A DNA stretch of 64,000 nt from Streptomyces sp. Ncost-T10-10d (GTDB taxonomy: Bacteria; Actinomycetota; Actinomycetes; Streptomycetales; Streptomycetaceae): contig NZ_FMDF01000044.1 in NCBI RefSeq assembly GCF_900091955.1, positions 62,001-126,000 on the forward strand, in the 5' to 3' direction. Shown here in pieces: positions 53,985 through 63,407 of the stretch. The notes under the pieces are model-generated. The model worked only from the letters and a program-made list of their open reading frames with translations, was not told where the DNA came from and searched no databases. A program made the translations under genes and the position numbers. Position 1 is the first letter of the stretch. Every line of letters begins with the position of its first letter.

Positions 53985-54048
53985 GGCCTGGTGCGCCTTC
54001 CGCCGAAGACGCAAAGCCGACAGCCGTCGCATCCCAGGGAGTACATCC

Positions 54049-57000
54049 ATGGCCTCGTCGCCGACCCCTTCCGCCGACAGCCGGAACCGAGCCGAAGCCC
54101 TCCGCGAGGCACTCGCCACCCGGGTGGTGGTGGCCGACGGTGCCATGGGCACCATGCTCCAGGCACAGGACCCCACCCTCGAGGACTTCCAGAACCTCGA
54201 AGGCTGCAACGAGATCCTGAACGTCACGCGCCCCGACATCGTGCGCTCCGTGCACCAGGAGTACTTCGCCGTCGGCGTGGACTGCGTCGAGACGAACACC
54301 TTCGGTGCCAACCTGGCGGCCCTGGGCGAGTACGACATCGCCGAGCGGGTCTTCGAGCTCTCCGAGTCGGGCGCGCGCATCGCCCGCGAGGTCGCCGACG
54401 AGTTCACCGCCTCCACCGGACAGCAGCGCTGGGTGCTCGGCTCCATGGGCCCGGGCACGAAGCTGCCGACACTGGGTCACGCTCCGTACACCAAGCTCCG
54501 CGACGCCTACCAGCAGAACGCCGAGGGCATGATCGCCGGCGGCGCCGACGCCCTCCTGGTCGAGACGACCCAGGACCTCCTGCAGACCAAGGCCTCCATC
54601 ATCGGCGCCCGCCGCGCCCTGGAGGCCACCGGTACCAGTCTTCCGGTGATCTGCTCCGTCACCGTGGAGACGACCGGCACGATGCTGCTCGGCTCCGAGA
54701 TCGGCGCGGCGCTCACCGCTCTGGAACCGCTCGGCATCGACCTCATCGGCCTGAACTGCGCCACCGGCCCCGCCGAGATGAGCGAGCACCTGCGCTATCT
54801 CGCCCGCCACTCGAGCATCCCGCTCTCCTGCATGCCCAACGCCGGCCTCCCCGTGCTCGGCAAGGACGGCGCGCACTACCCGCTGTCCCCGGCCGAGCTG
54901 GCCGACGCCCAGGAGACCTTCGTACGCGAGTACGGCCTCTCGCTGGTCGGCGGCTGCTGCGGTACGACCCCGGAGCACCTGCGCCAGGTCGTCGAGCGGG
55001 TCCGCGGCGTCGCCGTCACCCCCCGCACCCCGCACCCCGAGCCGGGCGCCGCGTCCCTGTACCAGACCGTCCCGTTCCGCCAGGACACCTCGTACCTCGC
55101 GATCGGCGAGCGTACGAACGCCAACGGGTCGAAGAAGTTCCGCGAGGCCATGCTGGAGGCCCGCTGGGACGACTGCGTGGAGATGGCCCGCGACCAGATC
55201 CGCGAGGGCGCCCACATGCTCGACCTCTGTGTCGACTACGTGGGCCGCGACGGTGTGGCGGACATGGAGGAGCTGGCCGGCCGCTTCGCCACCGCCTCCA
55301 CCCTCCCGATCGTGCTCGACTCCACCGAACTGCCCGTCCTGCGGGCCGGTCTGGAGAAGCTCGGCGGCCGTGCCGTCCTCAACTCCGTCAACTACGAGGA
55401 CGGTGACGGACCCGAGTCCCGCTTCGCCAAGGTCACCGCGCTGGCCGTCGAGCACGGCGCCGCGCTGATCGCCCTGACCATCGACGAGGAGGGCCAGGCC
55501 CGTACCGTCGAGCACAAGGTCGCCGTCGCCGAGCGGCTCATCGAGGACCTGACCGGCAACTGGGGCATCAAGGAGTCGGACATCCTCATCGACACCCTGA
55601 CCTTCACCATCTGCACCGGTCAGGAGGAGTCCCGGGGCGACGGCATCGCCACCATCGGGGCCATCCGCGAACTGAAGAAGCGCCACCCCGACGTCCAGAC
55701 CACGCTGGGCCTGTCCAACATCTCCTTCGGGCTCAACCCGGCCGCCCGCGTCGTGCTGAACTCCGTCTTCCTCGACGAGTGCGTCAAGGCCGGACTCGAC
55801 TCGGCGATCGTGCACGCCTCCAAGATCCTGCCGATCGCACGCCTGGAGAAGGAGCAGGTCGAGGTCGCGCTCGACCTCATCCACGACCGCCGCGCAGAGG
55901 GCTACGACCCACTCCAGAAGCTCATGGAGCTCTTCGAGGGTGTCAGCACGAAGTCCATGAAGGCGGGCAAGGCCGAGGAACTCCTCGCCCTGCCGCTGGA
56001 CGAGCGCCTTCAGCGCCGCATCATCGACGGTGAGAAGAACGGCCTGGAGACCGATCTCGACGAGGCCCTGCAGACCCGCCCGGCCCTCGACATCGTCAAC
56101 GACACGCTGCTCGAAGGCATGAAGGTCGTCGGTGAGCTCTTCGGCTCCGGCCAGATGCAGCTGCCGTTCGTGCTCCAGTCCGCCGAGGTCATGAAGACCG
56201 CGGTCGCCTATCTGGAACCGCACATGGAGAAGTCCGACGCCGAGGGCAAGGGCACCATCGTCCTGGCCACGGTCCGCGGCGACGTCCATGACATCGGCAA
56301 GAACCTCGTCGACATCATCCTGTCCAACAACGGCTACAACGTCGTGAACCTGGGTATCAAGCAGCCCGTCTCCGCGATCCTGGAGGCCGCCGAGGAGCAC
56401 CGCGCCGACGTCATCGGCATGTCCGGCCTCCTGGTGAAGTCCACCGTGATCATGAAGGAGAACCTGGAGGAGCTGAACCAGCGCAAGCTGGCCGCCGACT
56501 TCCCGGTGATCCTCGGCGGCGCGGCCCTCACCCGGGCCTATGTCGAGCAGGACCTCCACGAGATCTACGAGGGCGAGGTCCGCTACGCCCGTGACGCGTT
56601 CGAGGGGCTGCGCCTGATGGACGCCCTCATCGCGGTCAAGCGCGGCGTCCCCGGCGCGACCCTCCCCGAACTCAAGCAGCGCCGTGTCCCCAAGCGGGAC
56701 ACGGTGGTCCTGGAGGCCGACGAGCCCGAGGAGGGCGTCCGTTCCGACGTCGCCGTCGACAACCCGGTCCCCGCGCCGCCGTTCTGGGGCACCCGGGTCG
56801 TCAAGGGCATCCAGCTCAAGGAGTACGCGTCCTGGCTGGACGAGGGCGCGCTCTTCAAGGGCCAGTGGGGCCTCAAGCAGGCCCGCGCCGGTGACGGACC
56901 GACGTACGAGGAGCTGGTCGAGACCGAGGGCCGCCCGCACCTGCGCGGCTGGCTCGACAAGCTCCACACGGAGAACCTGCTGGAGGCCGCCGTCGTCTAC

Positions 57001-57561
57001 GGCTACTTCCCCTGCGTCTCCAAGGGCGACGACCTGATCCTGCTCCACGAGGACGGCTCCGAGCGCACCCGCTTCACCTTCCCGCGCCAGCGCCGCGGCC
57101 GCCGCCTCTGTCTCGCGGACTTCTTCCGCCCCGAGGAGTCCGGCGAGACGGATGTGATCGGCCTCCAGGTCGTCACCGTCGGCTCGAAGATCGGCGGCGA
57201 GACCGCGAAGCTCTTCGAGGCCAACTCCTACCGCGACTACCTGGAGCTGCACGGCCTGTCCGTACAGCTGGCCGAGGCCCTCGCCGAGTACTGGCACGCC
57301 AGGGTCCGCTCCGAGCTCGGCTTCGGCGGCGAGGACCCCGCCGATGTCGAGGACATGTTCGCGCTCAAGTACCGCGGCGCGCGCTTCTCGCTCGGCTACG
57401 GCGCCTGCCCCGATCTGGAGGACCGGGCGAAGATCGCCGAGCTGCTCCAGCCCGAGCGGATCGGTGTGCATCTCTCGGAGGAGTTCCAGCTGCACCCGGA
57501 GCAGTCCACCGACGCGATCGTCATCCACCACCCGGAGGCGAAGTACTTCAACGCGCGTTAA
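54049..57561 (+). CDS. metH: Cobalamin-dependent methionine synthase
   Basis: A 1170-residue four-module enzyme transferring a methyl group from methyltetrahydrofolate to homocysteine via B12. The homocysteine/zinc domain has C237 (GLNCATGP) and C303/C304 (GGCCGTTP). The folate domain follows (ERTNANGSKKF). The B12 domain has the cobalt-ligand motif DVHDIGKN with His747 and the cap-domain LPFVLQSAEVMK upstream. The reactivation domain ends VVTVGSKIGGE..GVHLSEEFQLHPEQSTDAI. AGGGAG lies 9 bases before the ATG. A 1317-codon antisense frame is a shadow. Confidence 0.97.
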   Translation: MASSPTPSADSRNRAEALREALATRVVVADGAMGTMLQAQDPTLEDFQNLEGCNEILNVTRPDIVRSVHQEYFAVGVDCVETNTFGANLAALGEYDIAERVFELSESGARIAREVADEFTASTGQQRWVLGSMGPGTKLPTLGHAPYTKLRDAYQQNAEGMIAGGADALLVETTQDLLQTKASIIGARRALEATGTSLPVICSVTVETTGTMLLGSEIGAALTALEPLGIDLIGLNCATGPAEMSEHLRYLARHSSIPLSCMPNAGLPVLGKDGAHYPLSPAELADAQETFVREYGLSLVGGCCGTTPEHLRQVVERVRGVAVTPRTPHPEPGAASLYQTVPFRQDTSYLAIGERTNANGSKKFREAMLEARWDDCVEMARDQIREGAHMLDLCVDYVGRDGVADMEELAGRFATASTLPIVLDSTELPVLRAGLEKLGGRAVLNSVNYEDGDGPESRFAKVTALAVEHGAALIALTIDEEGQARTVEHKVAVAERLIEDLTGNWGIKESDILIDTLTFTICTGQEESRGDGIATIGAIRELKKRHPDVQTTLGLSNISFGLNPAARVVLNSVFLDECVKAGLDSAIVHASKILPIARLEKEQVEVALDLIHDRRAEGYDPLQKLMELFEGVSTKSMKAGKAEELLALPLDERLQRRIIDGEKNGLETDLDEALQTRPALDIVNDTLLEGMKVVGELFGSGQMQLPFVLQSAEVMKTAVAYLEPHMEKSDAEGKGTIVLATVRGDVHDIGKNLVDIILSNNGYNVVNLGIKQPVSAILEAAEEHRADVIGMSGLLVKSTVIMKENLEELNQRKLAADFPVILGGAALTRAYVEQDLHEIYEGEVRYARDAFEGLRLMDALIAVKRGVPGATLPELKQRRVPKRDTVVLEADEPEEGVRSDVAVDNPVPAPPFWGTRVVKGIQLKEYASWLDEGALFKGQWGLKQARAGDGPTYEELVETEGRPHLRGWLDKLHTENLLEAAVVYGYFPCVSKGDDLILLHEDGSERTRFTFPRQRRGRRLCLADFFRPEESGETDVIGLQVVTVGSKIGGETAKLFEANSYRDYLELHGLSVQLAEALAEYWHARVRSELGFGGEDPADVEDMFALKYRGARFSLGYGACPDLEDRAKIAELLQPERIGVHLSEEFQLHPEQSTDAIVIHHPEAKYFNAR

Positions 57562-57681
57562 GACGCCGTTCAGCGCGCGGCAGCCGGACAAGTCGTACAC
57601 TGGTCGGTCCAGTGCAGGCCGGTCGCCCTTCCCACGGGAAATGGCGGCCGGCCTTCTCGTCCCTTACGGAAGGTGTGCCGG

Positions 57682-58383
57682 ATGACCAGCACGGTTCCCG
57701 CGTCCATGACCCGCACGGCCGAAGGTGCCGCTCTGCAGGCCGTCCTGCTCGACATGGACGGCACGCTCGTCGACACCGAGGGCTTCTGGTGGGACGCCGA
57801 GGTGGAGGTCTTCGCCGAGCTCGGGCACCAGCTCGACGAGGCCTGGCGGGACGTGGTGGTCGGCGGGCCGATGACCCGCAGCGCCGGCTACCTCATGGAT
57901 GTCACCGGCGCGGACATCACCCTCGCCGAACTCACCGTGCTGCTCAACGACCGCTTCGAGAGGCGCATCGGCCGCGGGGTGCCGCTGATGCCGGGCGCGG
58001 CGCGGCTGCTGGCCGAACTGGCCAGGCACGAGATTCCCACCGCCCTGGTCTCCGCCTCGCACCGGCGGATCATCGACCGGGTGCTGGACTCGGTGGGCGC
58101 CCACCACTTCGCCCTCACCGTCGCGGGCGACGAGGTCTCCCGTACCAAACCGCACCCGGAGCCCTATCTCACCGCCGCGTCCGGCTTCGGGGCGGCCCCC
58201 GAGCTCTGTGCGGTCATCGAGGACACCGCGACCGGCGTCGCGGCGGCGGAGGCCGCGGGCTGCCGGGTGGTCGCCGTACCGTCCGTCGCGCCGATCGCCC
58301 CTGCCTCCGGCCGAGTGGTCGTACGTTCGCTCGAAGAAGTCGATCTCGCATTTCTCCGGGGCCTGGTCACAGGATTGCAGTGA
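57682..58383 (+). CDS. HAD-superfamily phosphatase
   Basis: A 233-residue HAD hydrolase of the beta-phosphoglucomutase/phosphatase type. The nucleophile motif is LDMDGTLVDTEG with Asp24 and Asp26. A helical cap domain, SASHRR (motif II Ser), KPHPEPYL (Lys) and VIEDTATGVAAAEAAG (motif IV) complete the set. ATG 57682 is chosen because GGAAGG precedes it by 8 bases. The substrate is unknown. A -10-like TACACT is at 57595-57600. Confidence 0.9.
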   Translation: MTSTVPASMTRTAEGAALQAVLLDMDGTLVDTEGFWWDAEVEVFAELGHQLDEAWRDVVVGGPMTRSAGYLMDVTGADITLAELTVLLNDRFERRIGRGVPLMPGAARLLAELARHEIPTALVSASHRRIIDRVLDSVGAHHFALTVAGDEVSRTKPHPEPYLTAASGFGAAPELCAVIEDTATGVAAAEAAGCRVVAVPSVAPIAPASGRVVVRSLEEVDLAFLRGLVTGLQ

Positions 58384-58749
58384 TCCGCACACCGAGAGTG
58401 TTTCTGTGAATAAATCGAAAAACTCTCGGCGTCGGATGGTGCATTTTCTGTCGTACGTAAGTGTGTGCAAGCCGGGCGTACGGCAAGGGGGAGATTGGAC
58501 CCCGGGCGTGAGCTTTATCACCTGAATGACCGCGGCAAGCTTTTTAGGATCCACCGAAGTGTCCGTTTTGGTGTGTCGAAACGTCACGATTAGTGAGGTC
58601 CTGTACGGAACCTTCCGGGACGAGGAAAACGGCTCGCCGCTAATTCCCATCACCGTCTGATTACGCATGGGGGCATCTCCGGTCCGGCATTGCCGACGGC
58701 GCCCACTAATGTCGCTTTCTCAATGCACGGATGAGGGAGAGCGTCCAAG
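58384..58749. other. Intergenic region with stem-loop upstream of the peptide-type SBP gene
   Basis: This 366-bp stretch is AT-richer than its surroundings. It holds a stem-loop (58392-58429) after the HAD gene and presumably the promoter of the downstream lipoprotein gene. No ORF, RNA gene or riboswitch consensus was found. Confidence 0.5.
58392..58429 (+). terminator. Stem-loop downstream of the HAD gene
   Basis: CCGAGAGT faces ACTCTCGG. The stem is extended by TTT/AAA past one mismatch, with a 14-base AT-rich loop. Confidence 0.5.
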
Positions 58750-60351
58750 ATGAACCGTAAGACTCTGGTGCTGCCGGCCGTCGTCGGCCTGCTCGCGCCC
58801 GCACTCGCCGCCTGCGGCGCGTCGGGCGACGGGGGCGATGGCAAGGCCGCCATCGTTGTCGGCACCACGGACCAGTTCGTCGCCTCCAAGGACAATCCCG
58901 CGCCGCTCGACCCCGCCATCGGCTATGAAGCCGGCGTATGGAATGTGCTCCGGCAGACCGTGCAGACCCTGGTGCATGTGCCGCGCGGCGGCGGCGAACC
59001 GGTGCCCGAAGCCGCGGAGAGCTGCACCTTCACGGACACGCAGAACGAGAGCTACCGCTGCAAGCTGCGCAGTGGGCTGAAGTTCTCCAGTGGCAAGGCC
59101 ATCACCGCCGATGATGTGAAGTACTCCATCGACCGCGTCATCCGCATCGACGCCGCGAACGGGCCCGTCGCCCTGCTCGACAACATCGACACGATCGAGA
59201 CACGGGGCGACCGGGAGGTCATCTTCCATCTGCGCGCGCCGGACGCCACGTTCCCGTACAAGCTCGCCACCCCGGTCGCCGGGATCGTGCCGCGGAGCAA
59301 GTACGCAGCGAAGTCCGCGCGTACCGGATTCCAGGTGGACGGCTCCGGCCCGTACACCATGAAGCCGGAAGTCGAGCACAACCAGGTCGTCAAGGTGCTC
59401 TTCACCAGGAACCCCCACTACAAGGGGGATCTGAAGGTACGGAACGAGAAGGTCGAGCTGGACGTCTTCCCCGACCCGACGGCCATGGGCAAGGCCCTCG
59501 ACAACGAGAAGATCGACATGATGACCCGCACCATGTCGCCCGAGCAGTCCCAGCAGATGCTCGAAAAGCCCAGGGACGACATCAAACTCACCGAGATGCC
59601 CGGCCTCGCCATCCATTTCCTGGGCTTCAACACCAACGACCCGGCCGTGAAGAACAAGGCCGTCCGCCAGGCCATGGCCCAGGTCATCGACCGCGGTGAA
59701 ATCGCGAGCAAGGTGTACGGCACCACGGCCGAGCCGCTGTACTCGCTGATCCCGTCCGGCATCACCGCGCACGCCAACTCGTTCTACAACAAGTACAGCG
59801 AACCCAGCACCACGAAGGCTGCGGCGATCCTGAACGCCGCGGGCGTCGACACCCCGGTGAAGCTCACGCTCCACTACCCGACCGACCGTGCCGGCGCCGG
59901 CAACGCCGCCGAGTTCGGAACCCTGAAGAAGCAGTTCAACGACACCGGACTGTTCGACGTCACCGTTCAGGGAACCCCCTGGGTGAAGTACCGCCCGGCA
60001 CAGCTGCGCGGCGACTACGCCGTCTACGGCATGGGCTGGTTCCCCGACTTCCCGGACCCCGACAACTTCATGGCGCCGTTCCTCTACAAGAACAACTTCC
60101 TCAACTCGCCCTACAAGTCGACCCTGGCCCAGAAGACGCTCATTCCGCAGTCCCGTCGCGAGACCGACCGCAGCGCCTCGGCCAAGACCTTCCAGCAGCT
60201 CCAGGACATCGTCGCCGACGACGTCCCGGTACTGCCGATCTGGCAGGGCAAGCAGTACGTCGCCTCCCGTGAGGACCTCACCGGTGTCGAGTGGGCGGTC
60301 AACTCCTCCGCGGATCTCCAGCTCTGGGAGCTGGGCGACGGGAGCGTCTGA
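58750..60351 (+). CDS. ABC transporter substrate-binding lipoprotein, family 5 (peptide type)
   Basis: A 533-residue solute-binding protein of the oligopeptide/nickel family. The lipoprotein signal MNRKTLVLPAVVGLLAPALAACG ends in the lipobox LAAC with Cys22. Family motifs include the SGKAITADDVKYSIDRV stretch near residue 115 and the later VKNKAVRQAMAQVIDRGEIASKVY and YPTDRAGAG. No cognate permease or ATPase genes lie nearby, so it is an orphan receptor. GGGAGAG precedes the ATG. The ligand is unknown. Confidence 0.9.
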   Translation: MNRKTLVLPAVVGLLAPALAACGASGDGGDGKAAIVVGTTDQFVASKDNPAPLDPAIGYEAGVWNVLRQTVQTLVHVPRGGGEPVPEAAESCTFTDTQNESYRCKLRSGLKFSSGKAITADDVKYSIDRVIRIDAANGPVALLDNIDTIETRGDREVIFHLRAPDATFPYKLATPVAGIVPRSKYAAKSARTGFQVDGSGPYTMKPEVEHNQVVKVLFTRNPHYKGDLKVRNEKVELDVFPDPTAMGKALDNEKIDMMTRTMSPEQSQQMLEKPRDDIKLTEMPGLAIHFLGFNTNDPAVKNKAVRQAMAQVIDRGEIASKVYGTTAEPLYSLIPSGITAHANSFYNKYSEPSTTKAAAILNAAGVDTPVKLTLHYPTDRAGAGNAAEFGTLKKQFNDTGLFDVTVQGTPWVKYRPAQLRGDYAVYGMGWFPDFPDPDNFMAPFLYKNNFLNSPYKSTLAQKTLIPQSRRETDRSASAKTFQQLQDIVADDVPVLPIWQGKQYVASREDLTGVEWAVNSSADLQLWELGDGSV

Positions 60352-60408
60352 GCGCGGACGGCGCCTCCGGCCGCACCTGGCCGGAAGGCGCCGCTCCGCC
60401 CACTCCGC

Positions 60409-61080
60409 TCACTGGGCGCCGGGGCGCACCAGGCCGCTCTCGTACGCGTATACGGCCGCCTGCACCCGGTCGCGCAGACCGAGCTTGGTCAGCACATGGC
60501 CGACATGCGTCTTGACCGTGGTCTCACTGACGAACAGATCCGCGGCGATTTCCGCATTCGAGAGACCGCGCGCCACCAGCTTCAGCACCTCGAGCTCACG
60601 GTCCGTCAGCGTGTGCAGGGTGTCGGGCACCGGCTCCTCGCCGGACGGCAGATGGTCCGCATACTTGTCGAGCAGCCTGCGGGTGATGCTCGGAGCGAGC
60701 ATCGCCTCGCCCGCGGCGACCACGCGGATGGCCTGCACCAGTTCATTGGCCGGAGCGTCCTTCAACAGGAAGCCGCTGGCACCGGCGCGCAGCGCCTCCA
60801 CCACGTACTCGTCGAGATCGAACGTGGTCAGCACCAGCACCTTCGCCGGACCGTCCCGGCCGGGACCGGTGATCTGGCGCGTCGCCTCGACGCCGTCCAT
60901 CCGCGGCATGCGGATGTCCATCAGCACCACATCGGGCTGCAGCGCCCGCACCTGGTCGAGAGCCTGGAGACCGTCACCGGCCTCGCCCACCACCGCGAGA
61001 TCCCCCTCCGCCTCCAGAATCATCCGGAAGCCGGTGCGCAGCAGCGGTTGGTCATCGACCAGTAGGACGCGGATAGCCAC
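60409..61080 (-). CDS. NarL/LuxR-family response regulator
   Basis: A 223-residue two-component regulator. The receiver domain has the phospho-acceptor Asp55 in VVLMDIRMPRMDG, and the LTDRELEVLKLVARGLSNAEIAADLFVSETTVKTHVGHVLTKLGLRDRVQ helix-turn-helix is in the C-terminal half. The GTG at 61080 follows AAGGAG by 6-7 bases. No histidine kinase gene is in the window, making it an orphan. It follows the RecB-like nuclease gene by 9 bp in the same transcript. Confidence 0.92.
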   Translation of the reverse strand: MAIRVLLVDDQPLLRTGFRMILEAEGDLAVVGEAGDGLQALDQVRALQPDVVLMDIRMPRMDGVEATRQITGPGRDGPAKVLVLTTFDLDEYVVEALRAGASGFLLKDAPANELVQAIRVVAAGEAMLAPSITRRLLDKYADHLPSGEEPVPDTLHTLTDRELEVLKLVARGLSNAEIAADLFVSETTVKTHVGHVLTKLGLRDRVQAAVYAYESGLVRPGAQ

Positions 61081-61089
61081 AGGGTCTCC

Positions 61090-62001
61090 TTAAGGTCCTT
61101 CGAGGGCCACAGGCCGGCCGGCCTCAGCATGGACCGGATCCATTCTGCCCTGGACATCCTGCTCCGACTCCGCCGGGCGTGCTGACAAAGGATAAACCGG
61201 GGGAGTGCCACCGAATTCGGGGCAGACCGACTGGTGGTCGCACCAGCCGCAGAGCTTCGTCGGCCGGGGCCGCCACTCGCCCGTCTCCGTCGCCTGCCGG
61301 ATCGCGTCCCAGAGCGCCAGCAGCTTCCGCTCGACGCGCTCCAGATCCGCCACCACCGGGTCGTACGTCATGATGTCGCCGCTGCCGAGATAGACGAGCT
61401 GGAGCCGACGGGGCACCACGCCCTTCAGCCGCCAGATCACCAGGGCGTAGAACTTCATCTGGAAGAGCGCGCCTTCCGCGTACTCCGGGCGCGGCGCCTT
61501 CCCTGTCTTGTAGTCCACGATCCGGACCTCGCCCGTCGGCGCCACATCGATACGGTCGATCACCCCGCGCAGCCGAAGTCCCGACTCCAGCTCCGTCTCG
61601 ACGAACAGCTCCCGCTCGGCGGGCTCCAGGCGCGTCGGATCCTCCAGTGAGAACCACCGCTCCACCAGGCTCTCCGCCTCCGAGAGCCAACGCGCCAGCC
61701 GCTCGCCCCCGGCATCCTCCGCGAAGAGCTCCGACAGCTCCGGCTTCGACTCGAGCAGCCGGTCCCACTGGCCGGGGATCAGCGCCGTGGCCCGGTCGGC
61801 CGTGCGCTCCACCGCCGGGTTGTCGAAGAGCCGCTCGAGCACCGCATGCACCAGCGTGCCCCGGGTCGCCGCCTCGCTGGGCTTCTCCGGCAGTTTGTCG
61901 ATGACCCGGAAGCGGTACAGCAGAGGACACTGCATGAAATCGCTCGCCCGCGACGGCGACAGGGACGAAGGCGGCTGAGGCTGCCGCGGCAGGGAGGTCA
62001 T
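61090..62001 (-). CDS. RecB-family PD-(D/E)XK exonuclease with likely Fe-S cluster
   Basis: A 303-residue nuclease of the Cas4/AddB-like RecB group. The catalytic core is GVIDRIDVAPTGEVRIVDYKTGKAP (Asp..Asp-Tyr-Lys). Four cysteines, one in MQCPLLYRF near the N-terminus and three in CGWCDHQSVC near the C-terminus, fit a 4Fe-4S site. ATG 62001 starts the conserved MTSLPRQ segment; longer reading runs into the divergent protease gene. No CRISPR genes are near, so a DNA repair role is more likely than adaptation. It shares a transcript with a response regulator. Confidence 0.87.
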   Translation of the reverse strand: MTSLPRQPQPPSSLSPSRASDFMQCPLLYRFRVIDKLPEKPSEAATRGTLVHAVLERLFDNPAVERTADRATALIPGQWDRLLESKPELSELFAEDAGGERLARWLSEAESLVERWFSLEDPTRLEPAERELFVETELESGLRLRGVIDRIDVAPTGEVRIVDYKTGKAPRPEYAEGALFQMKFYALVIWRLKGVVPRRLQLVYLGSGDIMTYDPVVADLERVERKLLALWDAIRQATETGEWRPRPTKLCGWCDHQSVCPEFGGTPPVYPLSARPAESEQDVQGRMDPVHAEAGRPVALEGP

Positions 62002-62106
62002 GTCGAAGACCCTACGGCCCGCCACTGACAGCCGGCGGCATACCATCGACCACAGACCCTCGCACACTGCATGATCGTGCCGTACAGCACCGACCGAAGG
62101 GACCTC

Positions 62107-63357
62107 GTGGACGAGAGCGGCGACAGCGGGCGGCCGCAGCCCGGTGCAGGGGGAACGGGCCCCGGCGCCGGCCCCGAGAAGGGCGAACCGCGGCGCCCCG
62201 AAGAGCCGGGCGGCGGCCTGCTCATGGGCCGTCCCTTCGGCGTGCCCGTGTATGTCGCGCCCAGCTGGTTCCTCGTGGCCGCACTGATCACCTGGGTCTT
62301 CGGAGGCCAGCTCGAACGGGTACTGCCCGAGCTCGGCGCGGCCCGCTATCTGGTCTCCCTCTTCTTCGCGATCGCCTTCTACGCGTCCGTACTCGTCCAC
62401 GAACTCGCCCACACGGTCGTCGCGCTGCGCTACAAGCTGCCGGTGCGCCGTATCCAGCTCCAGTTCTTCGGCGGCGTCTCCGAGATCGAGAAGGAGTCCG
62501 AGACCCCCGGCCGCGAATTCGTTCTCGCCTTCGTCGGCCCCCTGCTCTCCCTGGTGCTCGCCGGGCTCTTCTACGTAGGGATGACGTTCGTCGCGCCCGG
62601 CACCGTGCCCGGTGTCCTCCTCGCCGGACTGATGATCTCCAACCTCCTGGTGGCCGCCTTCAACCTCCTCCCCGGCCTCCCGCTCGACGGCGGGCGCATG
62701 CTCCGCGCCGTCGTCTGGAAGATCACCGGGCGGCCGATGAGCGGCACCGTCGCCGCCGCCTGGGTCGGCCGTGCACTGGCCGTCGTCACCCTCGTCGGCC
62801 TCCCGCTGCTCACCCACACCGGCTCCTTGGGGAACAACCCCCGAGACCTCAGCGGCTTGGACACCGTCACCGACGCGCTGCTCGCCGCCATCCTCGCCGC
62901 CATCATCTGGACCGGTGCGGGCAACAGCCTGCGCATGGCCCGCCTGCGCGAACACCTTCCCGAACTGCGCGCCCGCACCCTCACCCGACGCGCCGTTCCG
63001 GTGGAGGCCGCCACCCCGCTCTCCGAGGCCCTGCGCCGCGCCAACGAGGCGGGCGCCCGTGCCCTCGTCGTCGTCGACGGACACGGCGAACCCCGGGGCG
63101 TCGTCCGCGAGACGGCCATCGTCTCCGTACCCGAACACCGCCGCCCCTGGGTCGCCGTCAGCAGCCTCGCCCAGGACCTCACCGAAGGCATGAAGATCTC
63201 CGCCGAGCTGGCCGGCGAAGCGCTCCTGGACAGGCTCAAGGCCGACCCCGCCACCGAATACCTCGTCCTCGAGGAGACCGGCGAGATCTACGGCGTGCTG
63301 TCCACCGCCGACGTGGAACGGGCATTCGTCGCCGCCCTGGCCAGGCCCGCCACCTGA
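62107..63357 (+). CDS. Site-2 protease (M50 family) with CBS domains
   Basis: A 416-residue membrane zinc metalloprotease. The HEXXH motif is HELAH within VLVHELAHTVVAL. The second ligand motif LLPGLPLDGGRM provides the Asp. About six membrane helices precede two CBS-like sequences in the C-terminal 120 residues (TPLSEALRRANEAGARALVVVDG, ATEYLVLEETGEIYGVLSTADVERAF). GTG 62107 with AAGGGA upstream is favoured. The substrate, maybe an anti-sigma factor or signal peptide, is unknown. Confidence 0.88.
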   Translation: MDESGDSGRPQPGAGGTGPGAGPEKGEPRRPEEPGGGLLMGRPFGVPVYVAPSWFLVAALITWVFGGQLERVLPELGAARYLVSLFFAIAFYASVLVHELAHTVVALRYKLPVRRIQLQFFGGVSEIEKESETPGREFVLAFVGPLLSLVLAGLFYVGMTFVAPGTVPGVLLAGLMISNLLVAAFNLLPGLPLDGGRMLRAVVWKITGRPMSGTVAAAWVGRALAVVTLVGLPLLTHTGSLGNNPRDLSGLDTVTDALLAAILAAIIWTGAGNSLRMARLREHLPELRARTLTRRAVPVEAATPLSEALRRANEAGARALVVVDGHGEPRGVVRETAIVSVPEHRRPWVAVSSLAQDLTEGMKISAELAGEALLDRLKADPATEYLVLEETGEIYGVLSTADVERAFVAALARPAT

Positions 63358-63395
63358 CCGCCCGGACTCGCGGTCGGCGCGCGGGGAATCACCGG

Positions 63396-63401
63396 TACGC
63401 T
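63396..63401 (+). promoter_or_regulatory. Putative -10 box, leaderless trmI transcript
   Basis: TACGCT ends 6 bases before the ATG at 63408. Confidence 0.45.
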
Positions 63402-63407
63402 GGTCAC

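Noticed and set aside
53985..54048. A riboswitch (cobalamin or SAH type) upstream of metH
   Set aside because: The leader after the putative -10 box is only about 60 bases and contains no recognisable consensus, far shorter than a cobalamin riboswitch.
53647..57600. A 1317-codon frame antisense to metH
   Set aside because: It is low-complexity and Gly/Val/Leu/Arg/Asp-rich, as expected of the third-position shadow of a long GC-rich gene. metH on the other strand has complete domain motifs.
61090..62001. RecB-like nuclease as a Cas4 or CRISPR component
   Set aside because: No repeat array or cas genes occur in the window, and this protein stands next to a response regulator. The cysteine pattern is shared with AddB-type repair nucleases.
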